Positions 22,136-34,244 are shown, numbered from the stretch's first letter. The stretch: 64,000 nt of DNA from Antilocapra americana (GCA_007570785.1 ML664176.1:1590374-1654373); one strand, 5' to 3'. The notes: a model not told the origin generated them from the letters alone. A program made the numbers and translations.

Positions 22136-24264
22136 CTTTACCAGCCTTAAAGAGGAAAGAAATGCTCTTGAGTTACTATTGGATTAGCACAAAAGATGGC
22201 ATTCTTAGATCTCCTTAGATGCTCCTGCTGCTCACTTGGATACTGGCAGCTCCTGTTTCTTGGTTCTGTTTGACAAGCAGTACCCTTGCTCAACTTGCCA
22301 CAGGCAGGCTTCCTCCAGTGTGAGCATGTTCAGCTGAACCTTGATGTGATATTTGCTTTTGTGACATGACATGGAGAAGCAGACACAAAAGTGTGAGAGA
22401 ACACTCACCATTCACAAACCTCTTTCTGCCTTTACTCCTGTCTGTGATCTTTTCTCTTCAACAACTAAGAGTTATTCATGGTATATTGTGAATTTTGAGT
22501 TAACAGTGACTGCATGTAGGCAGAAAAACAGCTGATGTGGGCAAGGAATAGTAGGGCTCTGGGCTTGGAGGTCAGTGTTTCACTGGGCTGCATGTCCCTA
22601 TTTTCCTCAGTAAAACAGTGTTGATTAAGCCCAGACAGTGGGCATAAGTCCAGCCTTCTTAGCAACTATCTGGTCTGTTCTGGTTCACAGGATGGCCTGT
22701 GTGGTGTGTGAGATGTAGTCCTACAATGGGCTTTTTAACCCATAATCATCAGTGACTCAGTTAACGTTAACTCCCTGACCATGGCAAGTTTAGTTAATAA
22801 CTCTGTCACCAGTTTCTATCTTTGTATGTATTCTTGGAGTATGATGATAGGAAGTTGAGAGAGGGTGTACTGGGCATATCCAGTTTACCACTATGACAAC
22901 TCAGAAGTTGACAGGTGTAAGCACATTTTCAAAATCCCCCACTCATGACATACGTGTATGAGAGTTAATAGTCTGCTAAAGAATGAAGACAGAAAATGGG
23001 ATAATTGAGGTGGTTCAAGGGAATTAACAACCCTAATTTTACAAAAATATAAGCACTTATTTTATTATGCACCCTGAAGGTAAGTAAGCACAATTGGGGG
23101 ACGCTTCCATTAACAAATGGTAATAGCTGCAACACTTTGAATTGGGTTAGAAACTTGGAAAAACACTATAAAATGGATTATGCAAATATATGACCCTCAG
23201 TATACCTATAGAACTATAGGACCCAAGTTTGTGTTGTTTGTCTCTATCTTACTTGCAGATGTGTATAATCTGTACACAAATTATTGTAGACTGGAGCTGT
23301 GAGATGAATAGAGTAGGGCTCGAAGGTCTGTATCCCGAATATTATCAACAAGGGAATTCAGTCTGACAGGGGAAATCAAGTACCACACTGTGCCCTGCCA
23401 CCCAAAGCAATTCTGGTTACTGGCCCTCCATAAAATGCAAGCACCCTGGAAAGGGCTGGAGGACATCTGAAGTGACTAAGGGTGTCCAGGCTTCCTGCTC
23501 ATAGGATTGAGGAAGACCTAGAGGAAGTAGAATGTAAGTTCAAACAACACACAAAGATTTCAAGAGGTCCAATAGCTTTCCTTATTGATTTTCTTCCCTT
23601 CGGCCCTCCTTTCTTTCTCTCCTTCCTTCCACACCCCTCTTCCTTGCTCCTGCTCTCTCTCTCTCACACACACACTCAGGTAGGAATTTTTATAAACTAT
23701 ATATTATGCTCTGTTAATGGGCTTAATAAGATTCAGGGGAAGCTGAGCTGTTTGCAGCAGAACCAAACTTTTCAAGGTGACACAGGGAAGGACAACCTTG
23801 GGTGCCAGGGACAGACTCTTGAGCTGGCTGGTTGGCTGGGCCAGTTCTGTTGCAGCATTTCTGATGCTTTTATGACTGCACACTGCATGATAAGTGTTCT
23901 CTTCACCTCTTGCTTCTCTTGTGCTTTCAAATATTTATATGAAATTGGCTGTGGAATTCCTACACGCCTTTGCTGTAATGCTCTTGTAAGGTGCTGATTC
24001 TCAGCACTGACTTCAGTAGAAGAGAAGGGGAGAAATTAGATAAGGAAATACAACAGAAAATAGGACACAAATAGAAATAAGGAATGTATGCCTTTTCTGA
24101 ATTACCTTAAATGAACCTTTAAGGGATCATGGGGCAAATTTCAATAGCAGATGATTCTGTCCTAAAATATAAGGACCAGTGTAATTACTGAGGATTTTGT
24201 AAGACTCTGAATGAGTCTCAACGCACGGGGTGTGTTATCAGTGTGGTTGTCATCTTATGATGGA
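22136..24264. other. No feature recognised
   Basis: About 2.1 kb of unassigned sequence of average composition. The largest plus-strand ORF (23482-23997, 171 codons) translates through a CT/CA microsatellite and has no family resemblance. Confidence 0.5.
23650..23682. repeat. (CT)n(CA)n microsatellite
   Basis: A short compound run of ct then ca dinucleotides. Confidence 0.8.
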
Positions 24265-24267
24265 CCT

Positions 24268-24380
24268 TTTTTATTTTTCCTTTGGTTTTAAGACAGGAAA
24301 AAAAATATATAACTACCACTTTTTAAAATTTTTCCTTTGGCTTTAAGAGAGAAAAATATATAATTATCACTTACTGGAGG
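24268..24380. repeat. Diverged tandem duplication, unit ~56 bp
   Basis: Two adjacent units, at about 24273-24328 and 24329-24380. Both contain 'tttttcctttgg', a 'ttaaga' step, 'aaaatatataa' and 'cactt'. They differ by several substitutions and small indels. Not a microsatellite and not a known SINE. Confidence 0.82.
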
Positions 24381-24389
24381 GCAGATATA

Positions 24390-24570
24390 GGAGAAAGCAC
24401 TTTTTATTATTTCATTGAATCTTCAAACAATAGCTCTTCAAAGTGGGATACTGTAAAATATTCTTATTTTATAGATAAATGAGGTTTCTAGAGGTTAGAA
24501 AATTGCTGAAGGTCACACAGCTATCAATTGATGGTGTTATGATTTGAACCCAGAACTAACTCAGTTCTGA
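24390..24570 (+). mobile_element. MIR SINE
   Basis: 'atttcattgaatcttcaaa', 'ttattttatagataaatga', 'tgaaggtcacacagctatc' and 'atttgaacccagaac' follow the MIR consensus in order. Confidence 0.8.
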
Positions 24571-25299
24571 AACACAAATTCAGAACCACTTCCCTACACT
24601 TCTAGCTGAATTACAGAGCATCGATGCTAGTCTGTTCAGGCAACAAAATGATATTGTTTCCAATATATGGAGGGCTGTCATGTGGCAGAAGGAGAGAACT
24701 TTACATCATGGGTCCATGGATGAAACCAGGAGGCAGATGACTGAAGGTGGCGATGGCAGTTCAGAGTTTGGGGTCCCTCATACTACCAGAGCTTGCCCAG
24801 TGAGCAGAGCTGTCATTAGACAGCTTGTCACATCACATCACATCATACCGCCATCCTGACAACTTCCGGCCGACCAACCGCGGATGGATTTCCTACTTTC
24901 CCTGGCTTTTCCTCTTCATCTGCCCCATGACTTGGAGCTCACCTGTTTCTTGGGCTCAGCCTGCCATGTTCTCCCCTTGGCTCACTCTCAAGTCTACTGA
25001 CTCTGTGGAGGGACCCACAGTGACCTCTTCTGCTTTTGCTGGTGTCTGAGCTCAGCCCCAGGTTCAGCTTGTTACTCCCTCACCCATGCAGACAGTTGGA
25101 AGGAAGCCCATTCTGGGGCTCAGGGAGAAGTTTGTCCCAGAAAGCAAATACAGATGCCATATAAGGAAGATCTTTCTGGCAGCCAGGGCTAGCCGAAGAT
25201 CGGATACTCTTCCTGCAGTGGTAGTTATAATTATTGTCACTGAAGGGTTTCAAATACACTTGTATGAGGATGTGGTGAGGGTAGCATCTGTATCTAGGT
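24571..25299. other. Unassigned, with a locally CpG-containing block
   Basis: A catca repeat at about 24829-24846 is followed by a block with several CpGs ('acttccggccgaccaaccg', 24861-24879). A 74-codon ORF (24825-25049) rich in Trp, Pro and Ser spans it. I do not recognise the peptide, and no splice or promoter context supports a gene. Confidence 0.4.
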
Positions 25300-25598
25300 T
25301 TTTGAGTAACAAAGACTCCCCCAGCCCCAGTGGTTTGCAATAACTCAGGCCTATTTTTCGCTCAGATTAAAATGTCCACCATAGCTGTCATGAGTATTCC
25401 CTCAATCACTCTCCCTTCAAGACCCAGGCTGACACAGCAGCCTTTACCGGGGACACTGCAGGCCTCAAGTCGGAAGCAAAAGAGTCACGGCAACATGAGT
25501 CGTTCAGTAAAGCCACAGCTCAGAAGTGACATCTGTGCTTATACTTCACTGACCAAAGCAAGTTCATGGCCACTCCTGAGTTTAGAAGTGTGGGGATG
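25300..25598. mobile_element. Possible old mammalian interspersed repeat
   Basis: 'agacccaggctgacacagc', 'cagaagtgacatctgtgct' and 'ccaaagcaagttcatggcc' recall a common mammalian repeat with the same order of motifs. Class not resolved. Confidence 0.38.
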
Positions 25599-25599
25599 G

Positions 25600-25800
25600 G
25601 GACTTCCCTAGTGGTCCGGTGGCTAAGACGCAGCACTCCCAATGAGAGGGGCCTGGGTTTGATCACTGGTCAGGGAATTATATCCTGTATGCCACAACTA
25701 AGAGTTTGAATGCCACAACTAAAGATTCCCCATGCCACAACAAAGATCGAAGGTCCCATGTGCTGCAACTGAGACTTGGCACAGCCAAATACTTACGAAA
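25600..25800 (+). mobile_element. CHR-type tRNA-Glu SINE
   Basis: Head 'gacttccctagtggtccgg' at 25602, B-box-like 'ggtttgatcactggtcagg', then the repeated 'gccacaacta' modules typical of the long CHR form. Diverged, with no clear flanking duplication. Confidence 0.8.
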
Positions 25801-26614
25801 AGAGATGAGGCTGTATAGTCCTCCCTAAGGGAGCACTACTAGTCCCCTGGCCAAGTTTGGCATCAGTGGGCAGAGAAGCATAAGGTCAAGTGAATCTTTG
25901 GAACAGTGACGTAATCTCCACAGTGGCTGTGCCAAAACAGAGATTATAAAAGTATTATTGGGGTGGTTTGGACTGGATGATTTGTAAGTTTCCTCCTAAC
26001 CTTGAGATTCTATGATACACTAGGGCTCCCCAACCTTTTTAGTGGGAAGTAATTACTTTTGAAATATTGAGGTAGGGACATGAGGGCTTAAGGCAATAGA
26101 CACAGTGAAGTTCCTGGAGCAGGCAGGCAGCCCTTCTCATGACATCCTTCTATGTAGATGCTGTCTGGTCTCATGAAGTGATGACCAGTGGGAAACTACT
26201 ATAAACCTCATGTGTAATTTTAGATCATCTAGGAGTCATGCCATGAAAGGTAAAAAGAAGTGTGTAATATCATTTTAACAATACATTTTAGCTAATCCAA
26301 TATATTAAAAATAGTTTCACTTCAACATCAAATCAATAGGAAACAATTATTAATGAGATATTTTACCTTCTTTGCTTCATTCTAAGACTTTGAAATCTGT
26401 TTGTATTGACACTTTGAGCACATCTTAATTTGGAGGAGCCACATTCTAAGTACTCAACAGCCACAAGTGGCCAGTGACCACTTTAGTGGGCAGTGTAAAT
26501 TTGGTGGAAAATGGTGAGGCTCTGGCCTCAAACAGACCTGGATTTGGAACCTCAGGTTCAGGGAATATCTTGAGCTGCTACTATTGAGTAGTGATGGAGA
26601 GAGGAAGTAAGAAT
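25801..26614. other. No feature recognised
   Basis: Unassigned sequence. 'ctccccaacctttttagtg' near 26026 may be an eroded hAT terminus but is too short to call. Confidence 0.45.
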
Positions 26615-26909
26615 AAAGAAAGTTCTGGGACTTCCCTGGTGGTACAGTGGATAAGAATCTACCTGCCAAGGCAGGGGACACAGGTTCCATCCTGGTCCGG
26701 GAAGATCCCACATGCTGTGGGGCAACTAAGCCCATGTACCACAGCTATTGGGCCCTCACACCCTGGAGCCTGTGCTCTGCAACAAGAGAAGCCACTGCAA
26801 TGAGAAGCGCGCTTATCACAACTAGAGAAAGCCTATGCACAGTAACAAAGACCCAGTGCAACCACAAGTAAATAAATAATTTTAAAAAAAAGAAAGAAAG
26901 AAAGTTCTG
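26615..26909 (+). mobile_element. CHR-2-type SINE with 13-bp target-site duplication
   Basis: Full-length copy: head 'gggacttccctggtggtac', modules 'ggcaactaagcccatgtac', 'caacaagagaagccactgc' and 'caactagagaaagcctatg', then an A-rich tail. The 13-mer aaagaaagttctg is exact at 26615-26627 and 26897-26909. Confidence 0.93.
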
Positions 26910-26929
26910 TCTGTACCCCTACAGAGGCA

Positions 26930-27105
26930 AGAGTACAGTAAAGTGATTAAGATAGCAGACTGGGTTAAGACACATTGATTGGAAACTCACTTGATTAGAA
27001 ACCAGCTATGCCACCTACTAGCCCTGTGGTCTTGGGTAAGCTATTTATTTACCTTCTCTTACTTCTAATTAAAAAGAGGAAAGTTTAGCTTTCCTTGAAC
27101 AGTTT
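26930..27105 (-). mobile_element. MIR SINE
   Basis: Complement orientation: 'agctatgccacctactagc', 'tgtggtcttgggtaagcta', 'tttaccttctct'. Diverged. Confidence 0.68.
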
Positions 27106-27135
27106 ATGCAAAGATTTTTAATACCACCTCTAGGT

Positions 27136-27325
27136 GGGCTTCCCTGATGGCTCTGATGGTAATATATCTACCTGCAATACGGGAGACCCATCCCCTGGTT
27201 GGGGAGGTCCCCTGGAGAAGGAAACAGCTACCCACTCCAATATTCTGGCCTGGAGAATTCCATGGATACAGTCCATATGGGGTCGCAAAGAGCTGTACAT
27301 GACTGAGCAACTTTCACTTTCATCA
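27136..27325 (+). mobile_element. Bov-tA SINE
   Basis: Head 'gggcttccctgatggctct', body 'ccactccaatattctggcc', tail 'actgagcaactttcacttt'. A short internal deletion relative to other copies removes the 'gaggagcctggcaggc' block, joining 'ccatggatacagtcc'. Confidence 0.88.
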
Positions 27326-29399
27326 TTAAAGTTTATAATCAGTGAGTTATATCAATGAGTGGAGCAATTGCTAAGGTAGAGAATACTGGTCTACACTGCT
27401 TTCCTTCACTATTCACTCTGCAGATCTTTTTAAGTCATGAGCTTCCTTTAGGACCATTCTCCCTTTAACTCCACTTCCTTTATCTAGCATACTCTGTTTC
27501 AGTAATCATAGATAGAAAAGCTTTGCATATCAGACTCAGAAGCATTTGAAGAAAGAATATAGTTCATAAATGAGAATTAGGTCTTGTGTGGTGGAGAAAA
27601 TTTGATTCGAGACTGTATTCACAGATCTGACTATGACCTCCAGAAGCCTGTCGTTTATCACGGAGTCTTGTCTTGAGACAGTGAGCCATTTTGTTTGTGG
27701 CCAAATCTGGCATCCTGTGCAGGCACAACAATGAAGGTTTCCTGTCCTAACAATGCGTTTTTAGCATTGCCATCAGGGGTCCAGCACAGAACCCAAGAGA
27801 GCATAAAGAGACAGAGCATACAAGAGCATAGCCCTAAATTAATGTAGCTTATCACTAGAGTTGAAGAGAAAGAACACTGGTGAGGGAGGGGGAGATTAAA
27901 ATATGACTAAAACCTGTAGCCAGCCCCTCTTCTTTGGCTCTGTCTTAGGAAATTCTTCCCCTAAGTCTTTCTATGAGCCAGCCAGACGTCAAGTGTTTTA
28001 CAATATGAGCATCTTGGGAGCTAACACAGACTGACTTCAAAACTGTTATCAGCACCTTCCCTAGGATCAAAAAATAAGGAATACAGATTATACTCTTGGA
28101 TGCCAGGTTTGAGAAAACTCACAGTAAACTAATTTTCCAGGACAATAAGTGTCTCAAAGTTGATCCCTGATTCTTCAGAGACAGAAAAAGAGCTACGTCC
28201 TCTGCCAGCCAAGAGGTCCTGTTTTCTTAGCAACTGGCACCATTAGCCTAAGAAGGGGATAAGTAACCATTGGAATTTCAAATGGCGAATTTCCCAGAAA
28301 TGAATTCTTCTTTTCTGAGAACAGCACAGATTGGCTGGCTTCAATGAGGTACCTGGGGTGATATCCTGGCACCCAAAATACAGTAAAAATATTGCCTTGG
28401 TGTTTCATAATAAGAATCATCTATAATTTCAGTTTGCCATATACCTTTAGCTTACATCATTGAAAGACTATATATTCTTCTAGCAGTAAATCACTATACA
28501 TCATCTGGAATTTTCCTATGATCAAATAACAATGTACACAATTGAGATAAATCACAAAACTAGAGTTTTTCACTCTGTTTGATCTCATTATTTTAACTGA
28601 GCAAAAAAACACAAGTGAATCTTTTATGAACTTCCCTTTCATCATGAATAATATTATATATGACATTTAAACATACTCTTAATTATTTACCACATTTTTT
28701 CTGTTAATTTCTGGGCACTTAAAAAATGAAATGAGATTTCTTTGGCAGGGGGGGTATAATTTTGCATGAACAAACCTTTCAGCTTTTCTGTGCAATCTAT
28801 TCATTTCAAGGACATCCTTGTATAGAATCCAGATTCTCCATTTCCTTTGCACTGTAGTTTAATGAAACCCCAGCATTTTTCTTGCTCCAAAAATGCCAAA
28901 TGTAGTTACGAATGCCTTGATAATATGCTATTGCTAAAAACTATTTATATTCATAGATTCCTGACAGTTTACTGCTTTTTGACATGGCATCTCTCATTGT
29001 AGAGCTTTGGCCAATATGTATATGTATATATATCACATGTATATTTATATTACATAATTAACCCACACGTATTTTTTTTTTACTACATTTTAGTCTCCAA
29101 TTGCTACCAAACATATCTACACTCTGAGAAATAAAAATATGTAAAGCTCTTATTGTCAGGATACAATTCTAGATATACCTCTATAAATCATCTTTAAGTG
29201 GTTATGAATATTTAAGAAGTGAGGAATAATGTATAGGAAAGCAGGGTGCCCTAAATTTCAACCCATGTCAAGTTGCACATTTTACTGCTTCTGTTTGAAA
29301 TAACTCATTACTACCGAGTAGGAAATTAACAGACAGACAGAACTACTTGCTTCTATAAAGTCAATGTCTGCAGATGTGTGTGTACAGCTATGTGTCTTC
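27326..29399. other. Repeat-poor unassigned sequence
   Basis: No recognisable interspersed repeat over about 2 kb. Only short AT-rich runs are seen, for example tatatgtatatatatca near 29025. ORFs are under 76 codons. Part of the largest repeat-poor stretch in the window. Confidence 0.5.
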
Positions 29400-30240
29400 G
29401 TATGTTTTAAGCGAAGAGAAGATAATCATGGGAGTTAAAAACATTCTGAGAAAGGAGATCGTCACATTCCACTTTAGGGAACAACATGCCATGTCTTTCA
29501 CAAGCAAATAAATACACAGGAACCTTTTCTCTTTGTTAAAATTTGGGCTGAAGGGGGTGAGGATGGCTGCCCCTGTAGGTAGGGAGAGGTGCTGGTCCAG
29601 GGTCCAGAGGGTGGGGGGAGAGAGGGCAAGCCCACAGGTGTGCCCTCACAGTCTCTCGTCTGCCTGTGTAACTTGTCAGCGGGCTCTTCATTTGTAGACT
29701 CTTTCCCGCTGCCCACACAATGAGCAGGCGCTCCTTCAGAAAAGCATAGCTAAATTTTGTCTGTATCTCACTTGGGGAAGACAGGACCAGGGTCAGCCTA
29801 TACATTCTCATCGCACCACAGAATGCTTTCCCCAGCCCACATTTAAACTGAGACCATGGTGCCTTACGGGGATCACCGGGGCTCAACACTGTTGGCCTCA
29901 TTTTCAAAAAGTTAACACGCCATAATGCTGTGCTCATTCTTGCAACAGCAAGTATGTGAACAGCCTAAAAAGAGAGAATGCATTAAAATGCTGTTAATTA
30001 TGCCTGAGGCTATGACATTCCTTCCTAAGTAATTACAAGAGGGAGAAGCATCCCCAGCCTTTCTAGTTGCTGAGAGTTTACAGAGAAAGGGGAAAAGGTG
30101 CACTGCATACATCTTCCAAGACCTTTGTCTCCCTGTTTTCCCGATAAACTGGGGAAGCCTCTGTCCAGTATTTGGATAACTGTCTGTTTGTCTTTAGGGC
30201 CATAAAGTTGCTATAAAGAGGGAGCTGCGCCAGAAGGGTA
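29400..30240. promoter_or_regulatory. Candidate conserved non-coding element (speculative)
   Basis: Repeat-free, with a mixed-composition core at 29930-30235. The core contains TAATTA/TAATTAC-type homeodomain-like motifs ('gctgttaattatgcc', 'cctaagtaattacaagag') and two 'ataaag' sites in 'ccataaagttgctataaag'. This looks like candidate enhancer sequence, but conservation cannot be assessed here. The minus-strand ORF at 29536-29937 (133 codons) has no family signature, and I see no convincing exon. Confidence 0.25.
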
Positions 30241-31408
30241 CCCGTGGCAATAGAAATAAACTCATTTTCCCTTTGTTTCCTTATTAGAATAGAATCCTTA
30301 ATAAAGAAATTCTGAGTGTTCTAAGGAATTATCTGTTTCACAGAGGCAGCCACTGAGTCCCAAGGTTGCACAGCTGGCTCCTGTAAGAACTTTCAACCAT
30401 GCTTTCTGCCATTCACAAAGTCTGCACTCATCCACTGAGAAAAAATAAAAACAAAGGAAAACAGATAAGGAGGGGTTAGTGCTGAGTCCTAGGGGCTAAA
30501 GTGACTGTATTTTTTTTCTTGAACAAATCTGTCACCTTGAGAGTCCCCCTTGACCCCTTGCCCCAGGTATCAGAGGGAAAGCAATGACAGGCACGGCTGG
30601 AAAAGGAAACATGACATGTCTGGTGCACTGTCTTTGGCAAATGGATTACAGGAAACACTGATGCTTTCTGATGTTGTTTCAGCTGGGCGTGGGGACAGTC
30701 TGGAGTTGTTGGGTGGACCTTGGCAGATTACACATGTATCAGAGTTCAGACGTTTATTTGTTCTTGTGGAGATTCCAAATACTGTTGAATGTGGCACATT
30801 CAAAGTGAATTAAGAGGCAGCAGGGCAGCTACAGGTACTTACAGATGTGAGGAGACTTAATAAAGCCTCTGTTGAGATGAAAGGACCTTAAACTCCATTA
30901 GCAGTATCCTTAGGGGATAAAAGACACCAAAACACCATGTGAGCAGGACATCCTGAAATGACCGTCACTGGAGCAACCCCCTCTACAGACTCTCCACCTA
31001 GCTGAAATTAATGATGCCTCTGGCAGCCTTGGTTGAGTCCCACACCACCATCCATGCACCTGCAACAGGAAGTACTCAACGCTCAGCCAGGGAGCTGGGT
31101 TTCCACCTGGCCTCTGGTGTCTAGTCTGCCTTGTCTGTGGTAAGACACTTTCCTTGGAGAAACCAAATATTCATCCAAGAATGTTACAGGAGAGGAGACA
31201 AGGCCAGCCCGCAGGATAGCTGATGCATTCTCAGAACTGGTGTTTGGCCAGTCTTAAAGTTTCAGTCTAGGGACTGCATTTTCTAAACAAGATTTTTCTG
31301 TTTGTTTGTTCATATTTTTGCAACTGTCAGGTGCAAGTAATAGTCTGGCAGATGTATTTTTCTTTCTGTACAGCAACAAAGATTTATTTAGTCATAGAAA
31401 CTAGAGCC

Positions 31409-31427
31409 AAAAAAAAAAAAAAAAAAA
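31409..31427. repeat. A19 homopolymer
   Basis: Nineteen uninterrupted A. No SINE or LINE body is recognisable immediately upstream. Confidence 0.9.
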
Positions 31428-31495
31428 GAATCTTAGAGATACGCCTTCCTTGGATCTGAAATCTTTTTGTTTTTTTTTCCCAAGAGATCTTTTCC

Positions 31496-31642
31496 TTCTA
31501 GCACTCCAGTTCTCAAACTGGCAGCATGTTGGAACCAACTGGAAAACTAAAAATCCCCGTGCCTGAGGGATTCTCATTTAATCGATTTGATGTGCAGTGT
31601 GATTCTAATATATGGCAATGTTTGAGAACCACTGTTCTAGAA
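31496..31642 (+). mobile_element. hAT-Charlie non-autonomous element with TIRs and 8-bp TSD
   Basis: About 131 bp bounded by inverted termini 'agttctcaaact' and 'gtttgagaaccactg'. Flanking 8-mers ttctagca (31496-31503) and ttctagaa (31635-31642) match at 7 of 8 positions, the target-site duplication length expected of hAT transposons. Interior deleted relative to longer relatives. Confidence 0.75.
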
Positions 31643-33029
31643 GATCCATCCATACACACACACAGAGTACCGTTTACAGGATATTTTAAAGCAACATCCA
31701 CGTACCATTACCCAGATCAAATTGGAAGACTTTGGTCTGATGCCAAAATATTAAACATCTTAGGTGATTTTGTGGAGACAGAATTAAATACTTGGAATTT
31801 GATCTGACCAATTATCACTTTTTCTGACTCAAGCTGAATGGGAACCATAGCATGAAGTATATCTTCTCCTGGAGAAATTTGCCTTTTAGGGTCATCTAGT
31901 GAAGACTGGGAATGGGGGACATCAAGGACTTCCTAGGCTGGGACACCGATACTAGGTGGAGGTAGTCACTGTACCCTGATTGGCCTGAGGGTTAAAAAGA
32001 GAAGCCCATCCTGCCTTTCCCAGCCAACCTTGCCCTTCAGGCCAACTAGAATCCTCAGCTACAAGAAGGTTTCCCCTACACAATTACATTTTGCCTTAAG
32101 TAAATAGAGAGCAGAATGTCCAAATTATCACTACTTCTAAACAAAGATGTTGCCCTTTTCCCAGAACCAGCTCTAAACATACTAGGGAGGATGGTCTTAG
32201 AGAGCCAGTCTAACATTGTATTTGAAAGCCAGAGGAAAATCAGCCTAAGAAACCAGTTATTGGGTTTTTTTTTAGAGATGGATGAAAAGGACAGATTACA
32301 TTTGTGATTAGAAATGGGATCAAATATGCCTTCTCTGAAGTCCCCACCCAGCAACCCTGATAGACTTTAAATATGACTCTGCTGCAGAACCTTAAATTTT
32401 CATTATCAGATATTATTTGGGTTAGGTCATTGAAGGTATCTGCCAAAAGACAAATCTAAGAGGCAGCACTTGCTGTGATTCTCAAAAGTCATGAGGGACT
32501 GGGGGCGAGACCCTGATCAGGGTGGGGGTGCTTCCCTAGACTAACTCCCCGCTTTCTCCACTGAGCTGAAAGCAAGGGAGGTGGTGAAGGATGCTGTTAC
32601 AAAAGGGTTTATTATGTATTTCATGAGCAAGGTGTGGAGATATATTTTAAAAAGTGAAAACAATTGATTTAAACCAAGAGTGATTAACATTTTGGCACAA
32701 ATTAGTTGATCAGATGCTAGCAAAAGCCCTAGGGACAAGGACAGGGGAGAGGAGAGATGTGATGAGGAAAGAAGTGGGACAGTAAAATATGAGGCTTGGA
32801 GGAGGTGGCCCCAGATGGGGTACTGCCCTGAGGGGCTTTGGCCAAGAAGGGGACAGAGGAAGGGAACTAGAAAATAATGACAGCGGTAAAGGAGGATCTG
32901 AATAGAAAATGCAAATTGTGGAGGACAAATATCTATCTTTCTAGTTTCTCTTAGCTGTGTCCTGATCAAACTCAGTGTAATCAGAAATGAAAACTGTCTG
33001 CTTTTGTTTGTTTGTTCCTGTTGGTACAT

Positions 33030-33455
33030 CATAGTAATAGCTAACATTTACTAAGTGCTTATCCTTTGCTAAGCACCATTCTAAGTACTTTACATCATGT
33101 CTATGAGGTAGGTACTATTATTGTCCCCAATAAAAAAAAACAGAGAACTGAGAGGTTGAATAATTTGTCACAGGCCACATAGTTATAAGTGGCTGAACAA
33201 GGACTAGGGCTTCCCTGATGGCTCAGATAGTAAAGAATCTGCCTGCAATGCAGAAGACTGGGGTTCGATCCCTGGGTGGAGAGGATCCCTGGAGAAGGGA
33301 AGGGCAATCCACTCCAGTATTCTTGCTTGGGAAATCCCATGGGCAGAGGAGCCTGGCAGGCTAAAGTCCATGAAATCAAAAAGAGTAAGACATGACTGAG
33401 TGCATGCACGTATGCATGAGCAAGGACTCTGGACCCAGTGAATGAGTCCTACTCT
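33030..33455 (+). mobile_element. MIR SINE split by a Bov-tA
   Basis: The first part (33030-33205) follows MIR closely: 'aagtgcttatcctttgcta', 'tatgaggtaggtactatta', 'gtcacaggccacatagtta'. After the inserted Bov-tA the MIR 3' part resumes at 33421 ('gactctggacccagtgaat'). Confidence 0.85.
33195..33428 (+). mobile_element. Bov-tA SINE inserted in MIR, with TSD
   Basis: Body at about 33206-33417: 'gggcttccctgatggctca', 'ggggttcgatccctgggtg', 'cagaggagcctggcaggct'. Flanks gaacaaggact and gagcaaggact (33195-33205, 33418-33428) match at 10 of 11 positions. Confidence 0.93.
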
Positions 33456-34244
33456 TAAAGACGACATTGTGCCCATTCTTCATAAGGGTTAGGAGGACAT
33501 GTGGATGTGTATCTCAAAATAAAGTAAAAGAGGACCTGCATCTTTCTTCCAGGTAGGACCAACAGGCCATTTGGTTTTGAGCCCTTTACTTAGCCTTGAA
33601 ATAAGATAAACAAGTTTTGTTTCTTTAAGGGCTATGAGTCCTTTCAAAGGAATATTTCACAGAGATCACAGAGTACTAACAAAGAAGATAAGAGCTGGAG
33701 TTAAACATTTTTAGGTAAGAGTAAAAGTAGTATCTACAGAAAGGATGGTAGAGGGAATGCCACTTAGGCAGGGAAGGCTGGGAGAAGATATATAAAGGAA
33801 GCAAGGAGAGGAGGCAGGGCTCAGGGGTCCAGGGTTAGGACACTGGGCCCTCCTTTCTGACAATGAGCTCACAGTCCATGTGGGGCTAGTTGAAAGGAAA
33901 AAAGCTTCTTACAAAGATGCCTATTTACAGTCCAAAATTTACCCCAGCAGTAAAATAATGTCCTGTTACTCTTTGCATCAAATGAGACTTGCAAAGATAC
34001 ATTTCTCTCTTGAGAAAGCAAAAACAGGCTCCCAGTCTGAGCTGGAGGTAAATAGAATGTAATTTGGTTATAGAATGCCTTTCATGTCATATACTCATTA
34101 CTTGGGAGAAACACCATGTTTGCCTTTATTTTAAAATCGCAGAAATTAAAAAAAAAAAAAAGCCTGATTTCATCTGCTTATGTTGAAAGCCCCTATCTGT
34201 TTGATATTATTTTCTTTCTTCTTTTAAACAATGCATTTATTTAA
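33456..34244. other. No feature recognised
   Basis: Unassigned sequence with a poly(A) run of about 14 near 34148. Confidence 0.5.

Larger units (their letters stand above)
30241..33029. other. Repeat-poor unassigned sequence with one hAT fragment
   Basis: Apart from the small hAT element at 31496-31642 and a 19-A run at 31409-31427, I recognise nothing. The 168-codon minus ORF at 32541-33047 translates hydrophobic, Ser/Leu-rich low-complexity sequence and overlaps a MIR. It is judged fortuitous. Confidence 0.45.

Noticed and set aside
23482..23997. 171-codon plus-strand ORF as a possible gene
   Set aside because: The middle is translated CT/CA microsatellite (LLLLSLSHTHTQ), there is no domain, and no plausible splice or promoter context.
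29536..29937. 133-codon minus-strand ORF in the repeat-poor island
   Set aside because: No recognisable domain. An overlapping ORF in another frame shows that the block is generally stop-poor. Kept only as part of the candidate non-coding element.
32541..33047. 168-codon minus-strand ORF with hydrophobic segments
   Set aside because: Its start lies in a MIR, and the hydrophobic look comes from the complement of purine-rich sequence. No family resemblance.
33209..33290. tRNA-like sequence with A/B-box features, considered as a tRNA gene (also at other Bov-tA and CHR heads)
   Set aside because: These are the tRNA-derived heads of SINEs. They cannot form a proper cloverleaf and are followed by SINE bodies.
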